NCBI GenBank assembly: GCA_033720695.1
Contig: JAWWCA010000064.1
Span: forward strand, 1 to 16,280
DNA: 16,280 nucleotides
DNA from: DATGQT01 sp033720695
GTDB taxonomy: Bacteria; Bacteroidota; Rhodothermia; Rhodothermales; Rubricoccaceae
Reading direction: 5' to 3'
This document shows positions 1 to 7,295 of this stretch, piece by piece. A model generated the notes under the pieces. It worked only from the letters and a program-made list of their open reading frames with translations. It had not been told where the DNA came from and made no database searches. The number at the start of each line of letters is the position of its first letter. Positions within the stretch are counted from its first letter, which is position 1. The position numbers and the translations under genes were made by a program.

Positions 1-1
1 C

Positions 2-160
2 ACGCTTCGGGATGAGGTGCTGGATGCGCCCTCCTACGATCTCTGGCAGAGCGTGGGCCTCCCCACCGAGCACCGCCCCAACGGGAAGCCCGTGCTCCCC
101 TCGACCGTCGCCACGCGCGACCTCCGCGACGCCCTCGACGAACTGGACGAGCTGCTCTAG
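2..160 (+). CDS. C-terminal tail of an unidentified protein (5' end outside the window)
   Basis: The frame ending in TAG at 158-160 is open from the left edge and gives about 52 residues. It begins TLRDEVLDAPSYDLWQSVG and ends in an acidic, leucine-rich helix-like tail (DLRDALDELDELL). I do not recognise the family: no catalytic motif is visible in this fragment, and no signal or membrane segment. The stop overlaps the next gene's GTG start by one base, so the two may be translated together. That this is a real coding end is inferred from the strong GC3 pattern and the tight junction. Confidence 0.6.
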   Translation, partial: TLRDEVLDAPSYDLWQSVGLPTEHRPNGKPVLPSTVATRDLRDALDELDELL

Positions 161-792
161 TGGGGCCGCCACCTCTTGGCACCAGGACCGTGTTCTGCCG
201 CTTCGCCGCCCCCCTGCGTTTCCCGTTGCTCGTCATCTTCATGGGGCTCGTGGCCGGTGGACAGCACGGAACGCCGGGGTTGACGCCCTCCCTCGTCGCC
301 GCGCGGCAAGGCGCGCGGGTGGACGGGCGGGCTGTCGCCCCCGAGCGTTCGGACCCTGAGCAGGCGCTCGTCCAGGACAGCGAGATGGAGGACCGGTTCT
401 TCTCCCTGGGACTGGGAGGCAGCGTCACCGTCGCCTTCGACTGCGCGCTCACCGACGGCCCCGGGCCGGAGCTCCGGCTCTTCGAGGTCACCAACCCGAA
501 CCCGGCGTACCCCATCGAGCGTGCCGAAGTCTACGCCCTCGTGGATGGCGACGCGTTCCGGCTCGGCGCCGCCGAGAGCCAGCCCCAGGATGCGACCGCC
601 CGGGTCACCGCCCAGTACGTGGACCTCGGAGCGGCGGCGGACGCCGAGGGCCAGCCTGTCCGCCTCCGCCAGGCGCAGCGGTTCCGGATCGTGGATGTCA
701 CCGACCCGGCGCGCTTCCGCTCGCGGCCGAACGCGGACGGGTTCGACCTCGACGGGGTCGAGGCCCTGCAGCGCTGTCCGCCGGCGCTCTAG
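160..792 (+). CDS. Small secreted/cell-surface protein with one beta-sandwich-like domain, function unknown
   Basis: The product is 210 residues from a GTG that overlaps the preceding stop (TAGTG). The N-terminus has an arginine (R14, R20) before a hydrophobic stretch (about 21-33), which looks like an export signal. A GTG at 190 would give a shorter, more typical signal peptide; an ATG at 241 would remove it. The mature part carries a pattern I associate with secreted Bacteroidota and PEP-CTERM-like surface proteins: a linker (ERSDPEQAL, 62-70), then FFSLGLGGSVTVAF (80-93), DGPGPELRLFEVT (99-111), YP, and a closing DGFDLDGVEAL (193-203). C95 and C206 could form a disulfide in the exported protein. 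No catalytic residues are evident; a structural or carbohydrate/cell-surface binding role is only a guess. Its stop lies 2 bp from the convergent kinase gene's stop. Confidence 0.75.
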   Translation: MGPPPLGTRTVFCRFAAPLRFPLLVIFMGLVAGGQHGTPGLTPSLVAARQGARVDGRAVAPERSDPEQALVQDSEMEDRFFSLGLGGSVTVAFDCALTDGPGPELRLFEVTNPNPAYPIERAEVYALVDGDAFRLGAAESQPQDATARVTAQYVDLGAAADAEGQPVRLRQAQRFRIVDVTDPARFRSRPNADGFDLDGVEALQRCPPAL

Positions 793-794
793 CG

Positions 795-2792
795 TCAGCC
801 GCGGCGGAGGGCGAAGAGGGCGGCGAGGAGGAAGAGCGGCGTCCAGAGGTACCACGGCGCGCCCACGCTCGCGGCCACGGTGCCGGAGACGAGCGCGGAG
901 CCGCTGAGGAGCGCACCCTTGATGCCCGCGAGCGGGTTCGGCGACGGGTGCCGGATCCGCTGCTCGGCGAAGCGCAGCATCTCGGCCGCCAGCGACGGGC
1001 TCTTCACGATGAGGTCCACGAGCTCGGGCGCGTTCCGGAAGCTCTCCTTCAGCAGCGTCACCGGGTTGAACTGGCTGCGGAACAGCCGGCTCACGTGGCG
1101 CTGGCTCACCTTCGCCACGTCGATCCCCGGCATGAGCGCCTGGCCCACGCCCTCGAACGTCACGAGGGCCTTCGTCATCAGCACGAGCTCGATGGGGAAG
1201 TACATCCGGTACTGCCCGCCCAGGCTCACGCTCTCCATGATGAGCTGCGCGATCGAGAAGTCGCCGTACTGGCTGGCGCGGTAGAACCGCCGGCAGATCT
1301 CCGCGACGGCCCGCTTGAACCCTTGCGGGTCGCTCTTCGCCTCCGTCGCCGCCACGCTCGTGAGGTAGCGCGCGGCCCCCTCGGCGTCGCCGGTGACGAG
1401 GGAGAAGTAGTAGTACATCAGCGTCCGCCGCAGCTCGCCGTCGAAGAACCCGACCATGCCGAGGTCGATGAACCCGATCTTGGGGCGGACGCGGCCGTGC
1501 TCGTCGGGGTCGGTGTGGAGGATGAAGAGGTTGCCGGGGTGGAGGTCGGCGTGGAAGAACCCGTCGTGGTAGAGCATCCGGATGATGCTCTCGGCGCCGA
1601 GGTCGACGAGGTGCTCGCGCGCCTCCTCGGGGAGGGCGCGGGCCGCGTCGGAGTCGGGCCGGAGGCCCTCGAACCGCTCCATCGTGAGGACGAGGCGGCT
1701 GGAGTAGTCCCGGTAGATGCGGGGGAAGCGGATGTCCGTCTCGTCGGCGAAGTTGAGCGCGAACTGCTCGGCGTTGTCGGCCTCGCGCCGGAGGTCCACC
1801 TCGCGGAGCGTGAACTCGGTGAACTCGTCGATGAGCCGCTTGGGCTGGTAGCGCGAGAAGAACACCTGGAGGAACGAGCCGAGGAAGCCGAGGAGCCGCG
1901 CGTCGCGCTTGAGGACGACGTAGATGTGCGGCTTGACCACCTTCAGGATCACCTCCTCGCCGGTGAGGAGCCGCGCCGCGTGGATCTGCCCGATCGAGGC
2001 GCTCCCGAGCGGGATCGGGTCCACGAACGCGAACATCTCGTCGATGGGGCGCCCCAGCCCCTGGCTGACGCGCTCCAGGAAGACCTCGAACGGCATCACG
2101 GGGAGCCGGTCGAGGAGGTTCTTCAGCTCCTCTGTAACGAACGACGGGAGGAGGTCCTCGCGGAGGGCGAGGACCTGGCCGAGCTTGATGTAGGTGGGCC
2201 CGAGGAGCTCGAGGCGGCGCCGGAGTTGGACCTGGAGCGGGAGCGCGCGGAGGTCCTTCCGCACGAGCGGCCGGACGAAGAACGCCGCCACCTTGATGAG
2301 GAAGAGGGGGAGCCCCTTGATCCAGGCGAACTGCTCGCGGTCGCGCGCCACGGCCACGGCGGCGCCGTAGACCAGCCCCGTCGCGTGCCGGTACACCGTG
2401 ATGAGGCGGCGGACGAGCCCCGGCGGCTTGCCGCCTACCGCCATCTCCTCGTACCCCGCCCGCTCGGCCGGGGAGGGGACGTGCGGCGCGGCGGGCTCCA
2501 GGCGGTGGGAGCGCCACCGCGTCACGAGGGAGTCGACCAGCGCCCCCTCGCTCTCGCCGTCGGAGGGCGGCCGCGGCGGCGGGGAGGGGGCCTCGAGCGG
2601 GGGCGGGCCGGCGTGCGTCGTCGCGGTGGGGCCGACGTCGAGCGAGGGGAGAGGCTCCGGCTCCGGGGCGTGCTCCGACGGCGCCGCGTCGCCCCCGGGC
2701 TCGGGGTGCGGCGGCTCCGCCTCCGGCGCCGACTCCGAGAACGGGACCGGCTCGGCGTCGGGCTCGCGCTGTTGGGGGTCCCTGTCGTCCAC
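795..2792 (-). CDS. UbiB/AarF/ABC1-family atypical protein kinase-like protein
   Basis: The product is 665 residues from a GTG at 2790-2792, the only standard start after the upstream HMGR stop before the conserved part. UbiB-family (ADCK/COQ8-like) proteins are membrane-linked ATPases/kinases that support quinone and isoprenoid lipid metabolism. Family hallmarks in order are IKLGQ (202-206, the KxGQ motif), the Ala-rich-loop equivalent LGSASIGQ (262-269), a VILKVVKP lysine (K284), RREADN (335-340), the catalytic-loop equivalent FHADLHPGN (413-421) and IDLG (442-445, metal-binding D443). The C-terminus has one or two hydrophobic helices (about 627-661), as is usual. Residues 1 to about 115 are an unusual Pro/Glu/Ala-rich, probably disordered extension. 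The gene follows HMGR by 23 bp on the same strand, so co-transcription is likely. The exact substrate cannot be read from the sequence. Confidence 0.92.
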   Translation of the reverse strand: MDDRDPQQREPDAEPVPFSESAPEAEPPHPEPGGDAAPSEHAPEPEPLPSLDVGPTATTHAGPPPLEAPSPPPRPPSDGESEGALVDSLVTRWRSHRLEPAAPHVPSPAERAGYEEMAVGGKPPGLVRRLITVYRHATGLVYGAAVAVARDREQFAWIKGLPLFLIKVAAFFVRPLVRKDLRALPLQVQLRRRLELLGPTYIKLGQVLALREDLLPSFVTEELKNLLDRLPVMPFEVFLERVSQGLGRPIDEMFAFVDPIPLGSASIGQIHAARLLTGEEVILKVVKPHIYVVLKRDARLLGFLGSFLQVFFSRYQPKRLIDEFTEFTLREVDLRREADNAEQFALNFADETDIRFPRIYRDYSSRLVLTMERFEGLRPDSDAARALPEEAREHLVDLGAESIIRMLYHDGFFHADLHPGNLFILHTDPDEHGRVRPKIGFIDLGMVGFFDGELRRTLMYYYFSLVTGDAEGAARYLTSVAATEAKSDPQGFKRAVAEICRRFYRASQYGDFSIAQLIMESVSLGGQYRMYFPIELVLMTKALVTFEGVGQALMPGIDVAKVSQRHVSRLFRSQFNPVTLLKESFRNAPELVDLIVKSPSLAAEMLRFAEQRIRHPSPNPLAGIKGALLSGSALVSGTVAASVGAPWYLWTPLFLLAALFALRRG

Positions 2793-2815
2793 GTCAGCCA
2801 GTGTCGGTCGTGCCC

Positions 2816-4354
2816 TTATCGGTTTCGGCCATAGCGCTCGTGGCTCGAGACCCAGTCGTTGGACGAGATGGCGCTGCCGAGCGAGATCTCGCCCGCGAGC
2901 ACGACGCCGGCCACGATCTCGGCGAACTTGTTCACGCTGCCGCGGCCCGTGCAGCCGAGCAGCCGCAGGGACTCCCGCTGCGTGGCGAGGCCGGTGCCGC
3001 CGCCGTGCGTGGCGACGATGAGGCTCGGGATCGTGATGCTCATGTAGAGGTCGCCCGCCTTCGTCAGCTCGAGGTAGAGGAGGGCCGCGCTGGACTCCGA
3101 GACGTTGGCGACGTCCTGGCCCGTGGCGATGAACAGGGCCGTGATGCCGTTGGGGGAGTGGAGGCCGTTGTTGTTGACGCCGGCCAGGGTGGAGCCGATC
3201 TGGGCCACACCGTAGTGGTAGGCCAGGCTCTCGGGCTCGACGCGCATGTGCTGCCGGAGCACGTCGGCCTTGATGGTGCACTCGGCGGTGACGCGCTTGC
3301 CGCGCGTCCGCATGATGTTGACCATCGAGGCCTTCTTGTCCGTCGCGAAGTTGGACTCGAGGTAGAAGCGGCGGATGGTGTCGTTGGTCTCCAGGATCCA
3401 GGAGCAGGCGGCGAAGGTGGCCCGCCCCACCATGTTCTGCCCGGCCGCGTCGCCGGTCGTGAAGTTGAACCGGCAGAAGGCGAACTTGTTGGAGAGGTAG
3501 GTGTCGATGTTCTTCAGCTTGCCGATGCTCGTGGTGCGCTCGGCGGCCTCGCGGATGGGCGCCATGTGCTCGTCGAGCCACGCCTTGAAGTCGCGCGCCT
3601 CGCGGGCGCTCTCGAACACGAACACGGGCGCGCGCTGCATCTGGTCGTCCTGGACGGTGCACTTCACGCCGCCGGAGAGGTTGAGCACCTTCATCCCGCG
3701 GTTGTAGCTCGCCACGAGCGTGCCCTCGGTCGTGGCCATCGGGACGAGGAAGTCGCCCTGGGCGTGCTCGCCGTGGATCGTGAGGGGCCCGGCGATGCCC
3801 ATGGGCACCTGCGCCACGCCCACGAACGACTCCACGTTGCCGGTGAGGGTGTGGGGGTCGAAGGAGTACTGGAAGAGGTGCTCGACCTCCTCGCCGGCGA
3901 AGTCCTGCAGGAAGCGCTGGCGCTCCTGGATGGCCGCCTCGGCGTAGTCGTCGTCCTGGCGCGGGATCTTGACGCGGTCCTCCTGCGGGGCGGCGATGGC
4001 GTCCTTGACCTTGAAGCCGAGCCGGCCCATCCCCTCGATCTCGAAGGCGAGCTCGATCTTGTGCATGCCCTCGTCGACGTGGACGCCCGGGACGTGGACG
4101 TGGACCACCTTCCGGAGGGGGAACGCGACGGGATTCGACGAGGAGATCTCGGCGGCGCGGAGGGAGCCGCCGTCGTCGAGCGTGAGCGAGAGGCGATCGG
4201 AGGGGACCGTCTCCCCGTCGACGGTGACCTCGTAGAGGCCGGTCAGGCGAGCGTCGACGAGCCGGTTCTTGAGGCTGAAGCGGACGCCCTCGTCGGTGGG
4301 CGTGAGGCTGCCGTTGGTGTAGAGCTGGCGGAGGACGAGCGAGGGGATCTTCAT
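2816..4354 (-). CDS. Hydroxymethylglutaryl-CoA reductase, class I type, with an extra N-terminal domain
   Basis: This 512-residue protein makes mevalonate from HMG-CoA with NAD(P)H, the committed step of the mevalonate isoprenoid route. The catalytic part (about 125-512) has the family motifs: VPMGIAGPL (183-191), ATTEGTLVAS with catalytic E210, GDAAGQNM (301-308), SNFATDKKAS with K340, IATGQDVAN with D414, and ATHGGGTG (448-455). The C-terminal SSHERYGRNR carries H505, equivalent to the class I C-terminal histidine. The SSHxxxxR ending and the DKK motif point to class I rather than class II. Residues 1-120 form a separate beta-rich domain rather than the membrane domain of eukaryotic enzymes. 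The start was set at MKIPSLVLRQLY, because the 23 codons upstream look like leader. UbiB follows 23 bp downstream. No other mevalonate gene is in the window. Confidence 0.95.
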   Translation of the reverse strand: MKIPSLVLRQLYTNGSLTPTDEGVRFSLKNRLVDARLTGLYEVTVDGETVPSDRLSLTLDDGGSLRAAEISSSNPVAFPLRKVVHVHVPGVHVDEGMHKIELAFEIEGMGRLGFKVKDAIAAPQEDRVKIPRQDDDYAEAAIQERQRFLQDFAGEEVEHLFQYSFDPHTLTGNVESFVGVAQVPMGIAGPLTIHGEHAQGDFLVPMATTEGTLVASYNRGMKVLNLSGGVKCTVQDDQMQRAPVFVFESAREARDFKAWLDEHMAPIREAAERTTSIGKLKNIDTYLSNKFAFCRFNFTTGDAAGQNMVGRATFAACSWILETNDTIRRFYLESNFATDKKASMVNIMRTRGKRVTAECTIKADVLRQHMRVEPESLAYHYGVAQIGSTLAGVNNNGLHSPNGITALFIATGQDVANVSESSAALLYLELTKAGDLYMSITIPSLIVATHGGGTGLATQRESLRLLGCTGRGSVNKFAEIVAGVVLAGEISLGSAISSNDWVSSHERYGRNR

Positions 4355-4597
4355 GGCCGGGGAGGAGGAGGCGGAGGGGCGGACCGATGGGAGTCTGGTG
4401 AATCTACGCCCCGAGGCGGGCACCGATGGGATCCCGTGGAGGTTGCCGCGAAAGGGGCGGCCCCGGCGTTGGCGCGCCCCGCCCTCCCCGCAGCGCGAGC
4501 GCCGGTGTCATCGAACCGTGATGCCCTGCGGATCAACCCCGTGCGTATCGTACGGCGAACCCTCGGCGAACCGCCGTCCCGCAGCCCCGATTCTCCC
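4355..4597. promoter_or_regulatory. Divergent intergenic region between HMGR (-) and the response regulator (+)
   Basis: This 243-bp region holds no convincing gene. On the minus strand, TAGATTCA (4399-4406), about 45 bp before the HMGR start, resembles the Bacteroidota -7 box TAnnTTTG, but no clear -33 TTG accompanies it. On the plus strand there is a small inverted repeat (CGTA-TCG-TACG, 4544-4554) followed by the direct repeats annotated separately. No Shine-Dalgarno sequence precedes either start. Promoter assignment here is inference from pattern only. Confidence 0.35.
4553..4572 (+). promoter_or_regulatory. Candidate OmpR/PhoB-type response regulator binding site (tandem repeat, 11-bp period)
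   Basis: The 9-mer CGGCGAACC occurs twice, at 4553-4561 and 4564-4572, exactly 11 bp apart and 25 bp before the regulator ATG. A third CGAACC core at 4512-4517 is 44 bp (four 11-bp steps) before the first of these cores. OmpR/PhoB-family regulators typically bind head-to-tail repeats about one helical turn apart, so this could be an autoregulatory site that also faces HMGR. The repeats are seen directly; the binding is inferred. Confidence 0.35.
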
Positions 4598-5329
4598 ATG
4601 GCCTCCGCCGCCTCCATCCTCGTCGTCGAGGACGACCCCGACCTCCAGGACCTCCTCGAGCTCCACCTCGGCGACCTCGGCTACCGCGTCGACCTCGTCG
4701 GCGACGGGCGCGAGGGGCTCGACCGCGCCCGCGTGGGCGACTACGCCCTCGTCATCCTCGACCGCATGCTCCCCGGCCTGGAGGGGCTCGAGGTGTGCCG
4801 CCGCCTCCGCGACGAGGGGATCCCCACGCCCGTGCTCATGCTGACGGCGCGCGGGGAGGAGGCCGACAAGGTGGCCGGCCTCGACGGCGGCGCCGACGAC
4901 TACGTCACCAAGCCGTTCGCCATCCGCGAGCTCCTCGCCCGCGTCGGCGCCCTCATCCGCCGCCGCCGCCTCGACGGCACCGAGCACGAGGGTGACGCCC
5001 GACGGGACGTCGTGGTGGGCCCGCTCGCGCTCTCTCCGCAGAAGCGGACCGTCACCCTCGACGGCGCGCCCGTCGAGCTCACGGCCAAGGAGTTCGACCT
5101 CCTCGCCCTCTTCGCGCGCCACCCAGGCCGCGCTTTCACCCGTCAGGAGCTGCTCGACCTCGTCTGGGGCTACCAGTATGCCGGATACAGCCACACCGTC
5201 AACTCCCACATCAACCGCCTCCGGGGCAAGATCGAGCCCGACCCCGCCGAGCCCCGGTTCATCCAGACCGTCTGGGGCGTCGGCTACCGGTTCGCGGAGC
5301 GGGAGGAGCTCGAAGCCGAGGAGGCCTGA
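4598..5329 (+). CDS. OmpR/PhoB-family DNA-binding response regulator
   Basis: The product is 243 residues. The receiver domain (about 5-121) has the acidic pocket E11-D12-D13, phospho-acceptor D55 (VILDRMLPG), switch T83 (LTAR) and K105 (TKPF). A winged-helix DNA-binding domain follows (about 140-232), with ELTAKEFDLLALFARHPGRA, the recognition-helix region YSHTVNSHINRLRGKI, and the wing ending TVWGVGYRF. After that comes a short acidic tail (AEREELEAEEA). It should be phosphorylated by the histidine kinase encoded immediately downstream and then act as a dimer on repeated DNA sites. The ATG was chosen because the receiver domain begins right after it; the reading frame is also open far upstream, but that part is antisense to HMGR. 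No Shine-Dalgarno sequence is present. The target genes and stimulus are unknown. Confidence 0.95.
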   Translation: MASAASILVVEDDPDLQDLLELHLGDLGYRVDLVGDGREGLDRARVGDYALVILDRMLPGLEGLEVCRRLRDEGIPTPVLMLTARGEEADKVAGLDGGADDYVTKPFAIRELLARVGALIRRRRLDGTEHEGDARRDVVVGPLALSPQKRTVTLDGAPVELTAKEFDLLALFARHPGRAFTRQELLDLVWGYQYAGYSHTVNSHINRLRGKIEPDPAEPRFIQTVWGVGYRFAEREELEAEEA

Positions 5330-5351
5330 GGGCCGCTCCAGCCCGGAGGCG

Positions 5352-6824
5352 GTCCCGTTCCTCAAGCGGTTCTGGGTCCGCCTCGCGGCGCTCTTCCTCG
5401 TCCTGCTCCTCGGCCTCGGGCTGGGCCTCGGCCTCCTCGCCTTCGAGGCGGCCGAGGAGGTGGCCGTCGCCGCCGACCAGGAGCTCCACCGCGACCTCGC
5501 CGTGGCGCTCGCGCCGCGGTTCCAGCCCCACCTCGTCTCCGACATCGACGCGACGGCGATCCAGGAGATCATCGATGGGCTCACCCAGGTCAACCGCCGC
5601 CTCGACGTCTACCTCCTCGGCTCGAACGGGATGATCAAGGAGTGGTTCATGGACGCCGACCGGCGCCCGCTCCTGGACGCCGTGGATCCCGCGCCGCTCG
5701 ACCGCTTCCTGGCCGGCGCCCCGGCCCCGGTCCTCGCCGAGGACCCCGCGCGCCCCGGGACCGCGCGCCCGTTCAGCGTCGCGCCGGTCTCGATCATGGG
5801 GGAGGAGGGGTGCTACCTCTACCTCACGCTCCAGGGCGAGGACTACGACGCGGTGCTCGCCATGCTGCGGGGGCCGCTCTTCGGCCGCCTCGCCCTCCGC
5901 GCCGCCCTCCTCGCCTTCGCCCTCACGGCCCTCGTCGGGCTGGTGATGTTCTGGTGGCTCTCGCGCCGCCTCACGCGCCTCCGCGGCGTCGTCGCCGCCT
6001 TCGAAGAGGGCGACCTCGGCCGCCGCTTCCCCGTCGGCAGCGACGACGAGGTGGGGCGGCTCGGCTTCGCCTTCAACGCGATGGCGGACCGGATCGAGGG
6101 GCAGGTCGAGGAGCTCAAGCGGACGGACCGCCTCCGCCGCGAGCTCGTGGCGAACGTGAGCCACGACCTCCGCAGCCCCCTCGCGGCCATGCAGGGGTAC
6201 CTCGAAACGCTCCAGCTCAAGGAGGACGACCTCGACCCCGCCCGGCGGACGCGCTACCTCGACGGCGCCCTCGCGCAGTCGCGTCGGCTCGCGGGCCTCG
6301 TGGGCCAGCTCTTCGAGCTCTCGAAGCTCGACGCGGGCCAGGTCGAGCTCCAGCTCGAGGCGTTCCCCCTTGCCGAGCTCGTGCAGGACGTCGTGGTGCA
6401 GTACGAGGCCGAGGCCGAGGCGAAGGGGGTCGCGCTCCGCGCCGTGCTACCGGAGGACGGCCTCCCGCCCGTCCGCGCCGACATCGGCCTCGTCGAGCGC
6501 GTGCTGACGAACCTCCTCGACAACGCCCTCCGCTTCACGCCCGCGGGCGGCTCGGTCGAGGTGCGGCCGTGGCGCGCGAACGGCCGGGTTCAGGTGGAGG
6601 TGGCCGACACCGGGGTCGGTATTGAACAAGACCAACTCCCGCAGGTGTTCGACCGCTTCTTCCGCGCCGACGCGGCCCGCTCCGACGGCGACGGCGCCGG
6701 CCTCGGGCTCTCGATCGTGCAGCGGATCGTGGAGCTCCACGGCGGCACGATCCGAGCCGAGAGCGCACCGGGGGAAGGGGCACGGTTCACCTTCACCCTC
6801 CCGCTCGCCGAGCCGGCCGTCTAG
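5352..6824 (+). CDS. Membrane sensor histidine kinase (HAMP-HisKA-HATPase), start codon unclear
   Basis: The product is about 490 residues, counted from the valine codon GTC at 5352. TM1 (about 11-31) is followed by an extracytoplasmic sensor region (about 32-178), TM2 (about 183-203), HAMP (about 204-256), and HisKA with NVSHDLRSPLAAM, phospho-acceptor H271 (codon 6162-6164). The HATPase domain has an N box (NLLDNALRF, 387-395), G1 (DTGVGIE, 419-425), F box (VFDRFF, 432-437) and G2 (GDGAGLGLSIV). It is the cognate partner of the upstream regulator, 22 bp away in another frame. There is no in-frame ATG, GTG or TTG between 5181 and the end of TM1. The nearest are an ATG at 5178, deep inside the regulator gene, and a GTG near 5460 that would delete TM1. 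The true start is therefore uncertain: a sequence error, a non-standard initiator near 5352-5361, or a frameshift are the options. The stop shares CTAG with the convergent gene. Confidence 0.88.
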   Translation, partial: VPFLKRFWVRLAALFLVLLLGLGLGLGLLAFEAAEEVAVAADQELHRDLAVALAPRFQPHLVSDIDATAIQEIIDGLTQVNRRLDVYLLGSNGMIKEWFMDADRRPLLDAVDPAPLDRFLAGAPAPVLAEDPARPGTARPFSVAPVSIMGEEGCYLYLTLQGEDYDAVLAMLRGPLFGRLALRAALLAFALTALVGLVMFWWLSRRLTRLRGVVAAFEEGDLGRRFPVGSDDEVGRLGFAFNAMADRIEGQVEELKRTDRLRRELVANVSHDLRSPLAAMQGYLETLQLKEDDLDPARRTRYLDGALAQSRRLAGLVGQLFELSKLDAGQVELQLEAFPLAELVQDVVVQYEAEAEAKGVALRAVLPEDGLPPVRADIGLVERVLTNLLDNALRFTPAGGSVEVRPWRANGRVQVEVADTGVGIEQDQLPQVFDRFFRADAARSDGDGAGLGLSIVQRIVELHGGTIRAESAPGEGARFTFTLPLAEPAV

Positions 6825-7267
6825 ACCGCCCGCCACATCACGTAGTGGGGACCGATGCCCGGGATGTCGAACTCGGGCCCGACCGTTTCCAGCCCCATCC
6901 GCCGGTAGAAATCCAGGGCGACGACGCGGGCGTTGCACCACAGCACCGGGCCGCCGTGGGCACGGACGTGCTCGAAGCACGCGTCGAGGAGCCGGCGCCC
7001 GTAGCCCCCGCCGCGCACGTCGGGGAGCGTCGCCATGCCGCGGAGGCGGAAGGCCTCGCCCGCGGGGAGGTCCTCGCGGTACGCCGCTGGCGGCGGCTCG
7101 GGGTGGACCGTCGCGATGCCGACGAGGCGCGCGCCCTCGAACGCCCCGGCATGGAGCGCCTGGGGGTGGTCGTCGCCGGGGTACACGAGGGCGCCCGGTG
7201 GCTGGCCCGGACGGAGGATGCTCGACCGCAGCGGGCGGGTCTCAGCGGCGGTGATGGGACGGACCAT
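6821..7267 (-). CDS. GNAT-family N-acetyltransferase
   Basis: The 148-residue product looks like a single-domain Gcn5-related acetyltransferase, which transfers acetyl from acetyl-CoA to an amine. Motif A is clear: FRLRGMATLPDVRGGGYGRRLLD, with the R/QxxGxG/A pyrophosphate loop at R85-G90. Motif B is NARVVALDFYRRMGLETVG (112-130), typical of the C-terminal beta6-beta7 part. The acceptor substrate cannot be predicted. The ATG lies 28 bp after the stop of the FG-GAP gene on the same strand, so the two may be co-transcribed. The stop (TAG, from CTA at 6821-6823) overlaps the kinase stop on the other strand. Confidence 0.9.
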   Translation of the reverse strand: MVRPITAAETRPLRSSILRPGQPPGALVYPGDDHPQALHAGAFEGARLVGIATVHPEPPPAAYREDLPAGEAFRLRGMATLPDVRGGGYGRRLLDACFEHVRAHGGPVLWCNARVVALDFYRRMGLETVGPEFDIPGIGPHYVMWRAV

Positions 7268-7295
7268 GCCTGCGGCGGGCAGCGAGAGGCGGGTC

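Noticed and set aside
157..2834. Long open frames overlapping the UbiB gene in other frames (157-2517 minus, 948-2834 plus)
   Set aside because: Their translations are Arg/Pro- or Glu/Leu/Val-rich and lack domains; they mirror the UbiB codon pattern.
2801..4597. Very long plus-strand open frame continuous with the response regulator, antisense to HMGR
   Set aside because: High GC and the codon bias of the HMGR gene keep the opposite frame open. Its translation is low-complexity with no domain, while the minus strand shows complete HMGR motifs. The regulator begins at its own ATG at 4598.
5300..5352. Programmed +1 frameshift (prfB-like) joining the regulator and the kinase
   Set aside because: The codon before the stop is GCC, and re-pairing at CCT would be poor; no slippery run or stimulatory signal was recognised. 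It is kept only as one option for the missing start.
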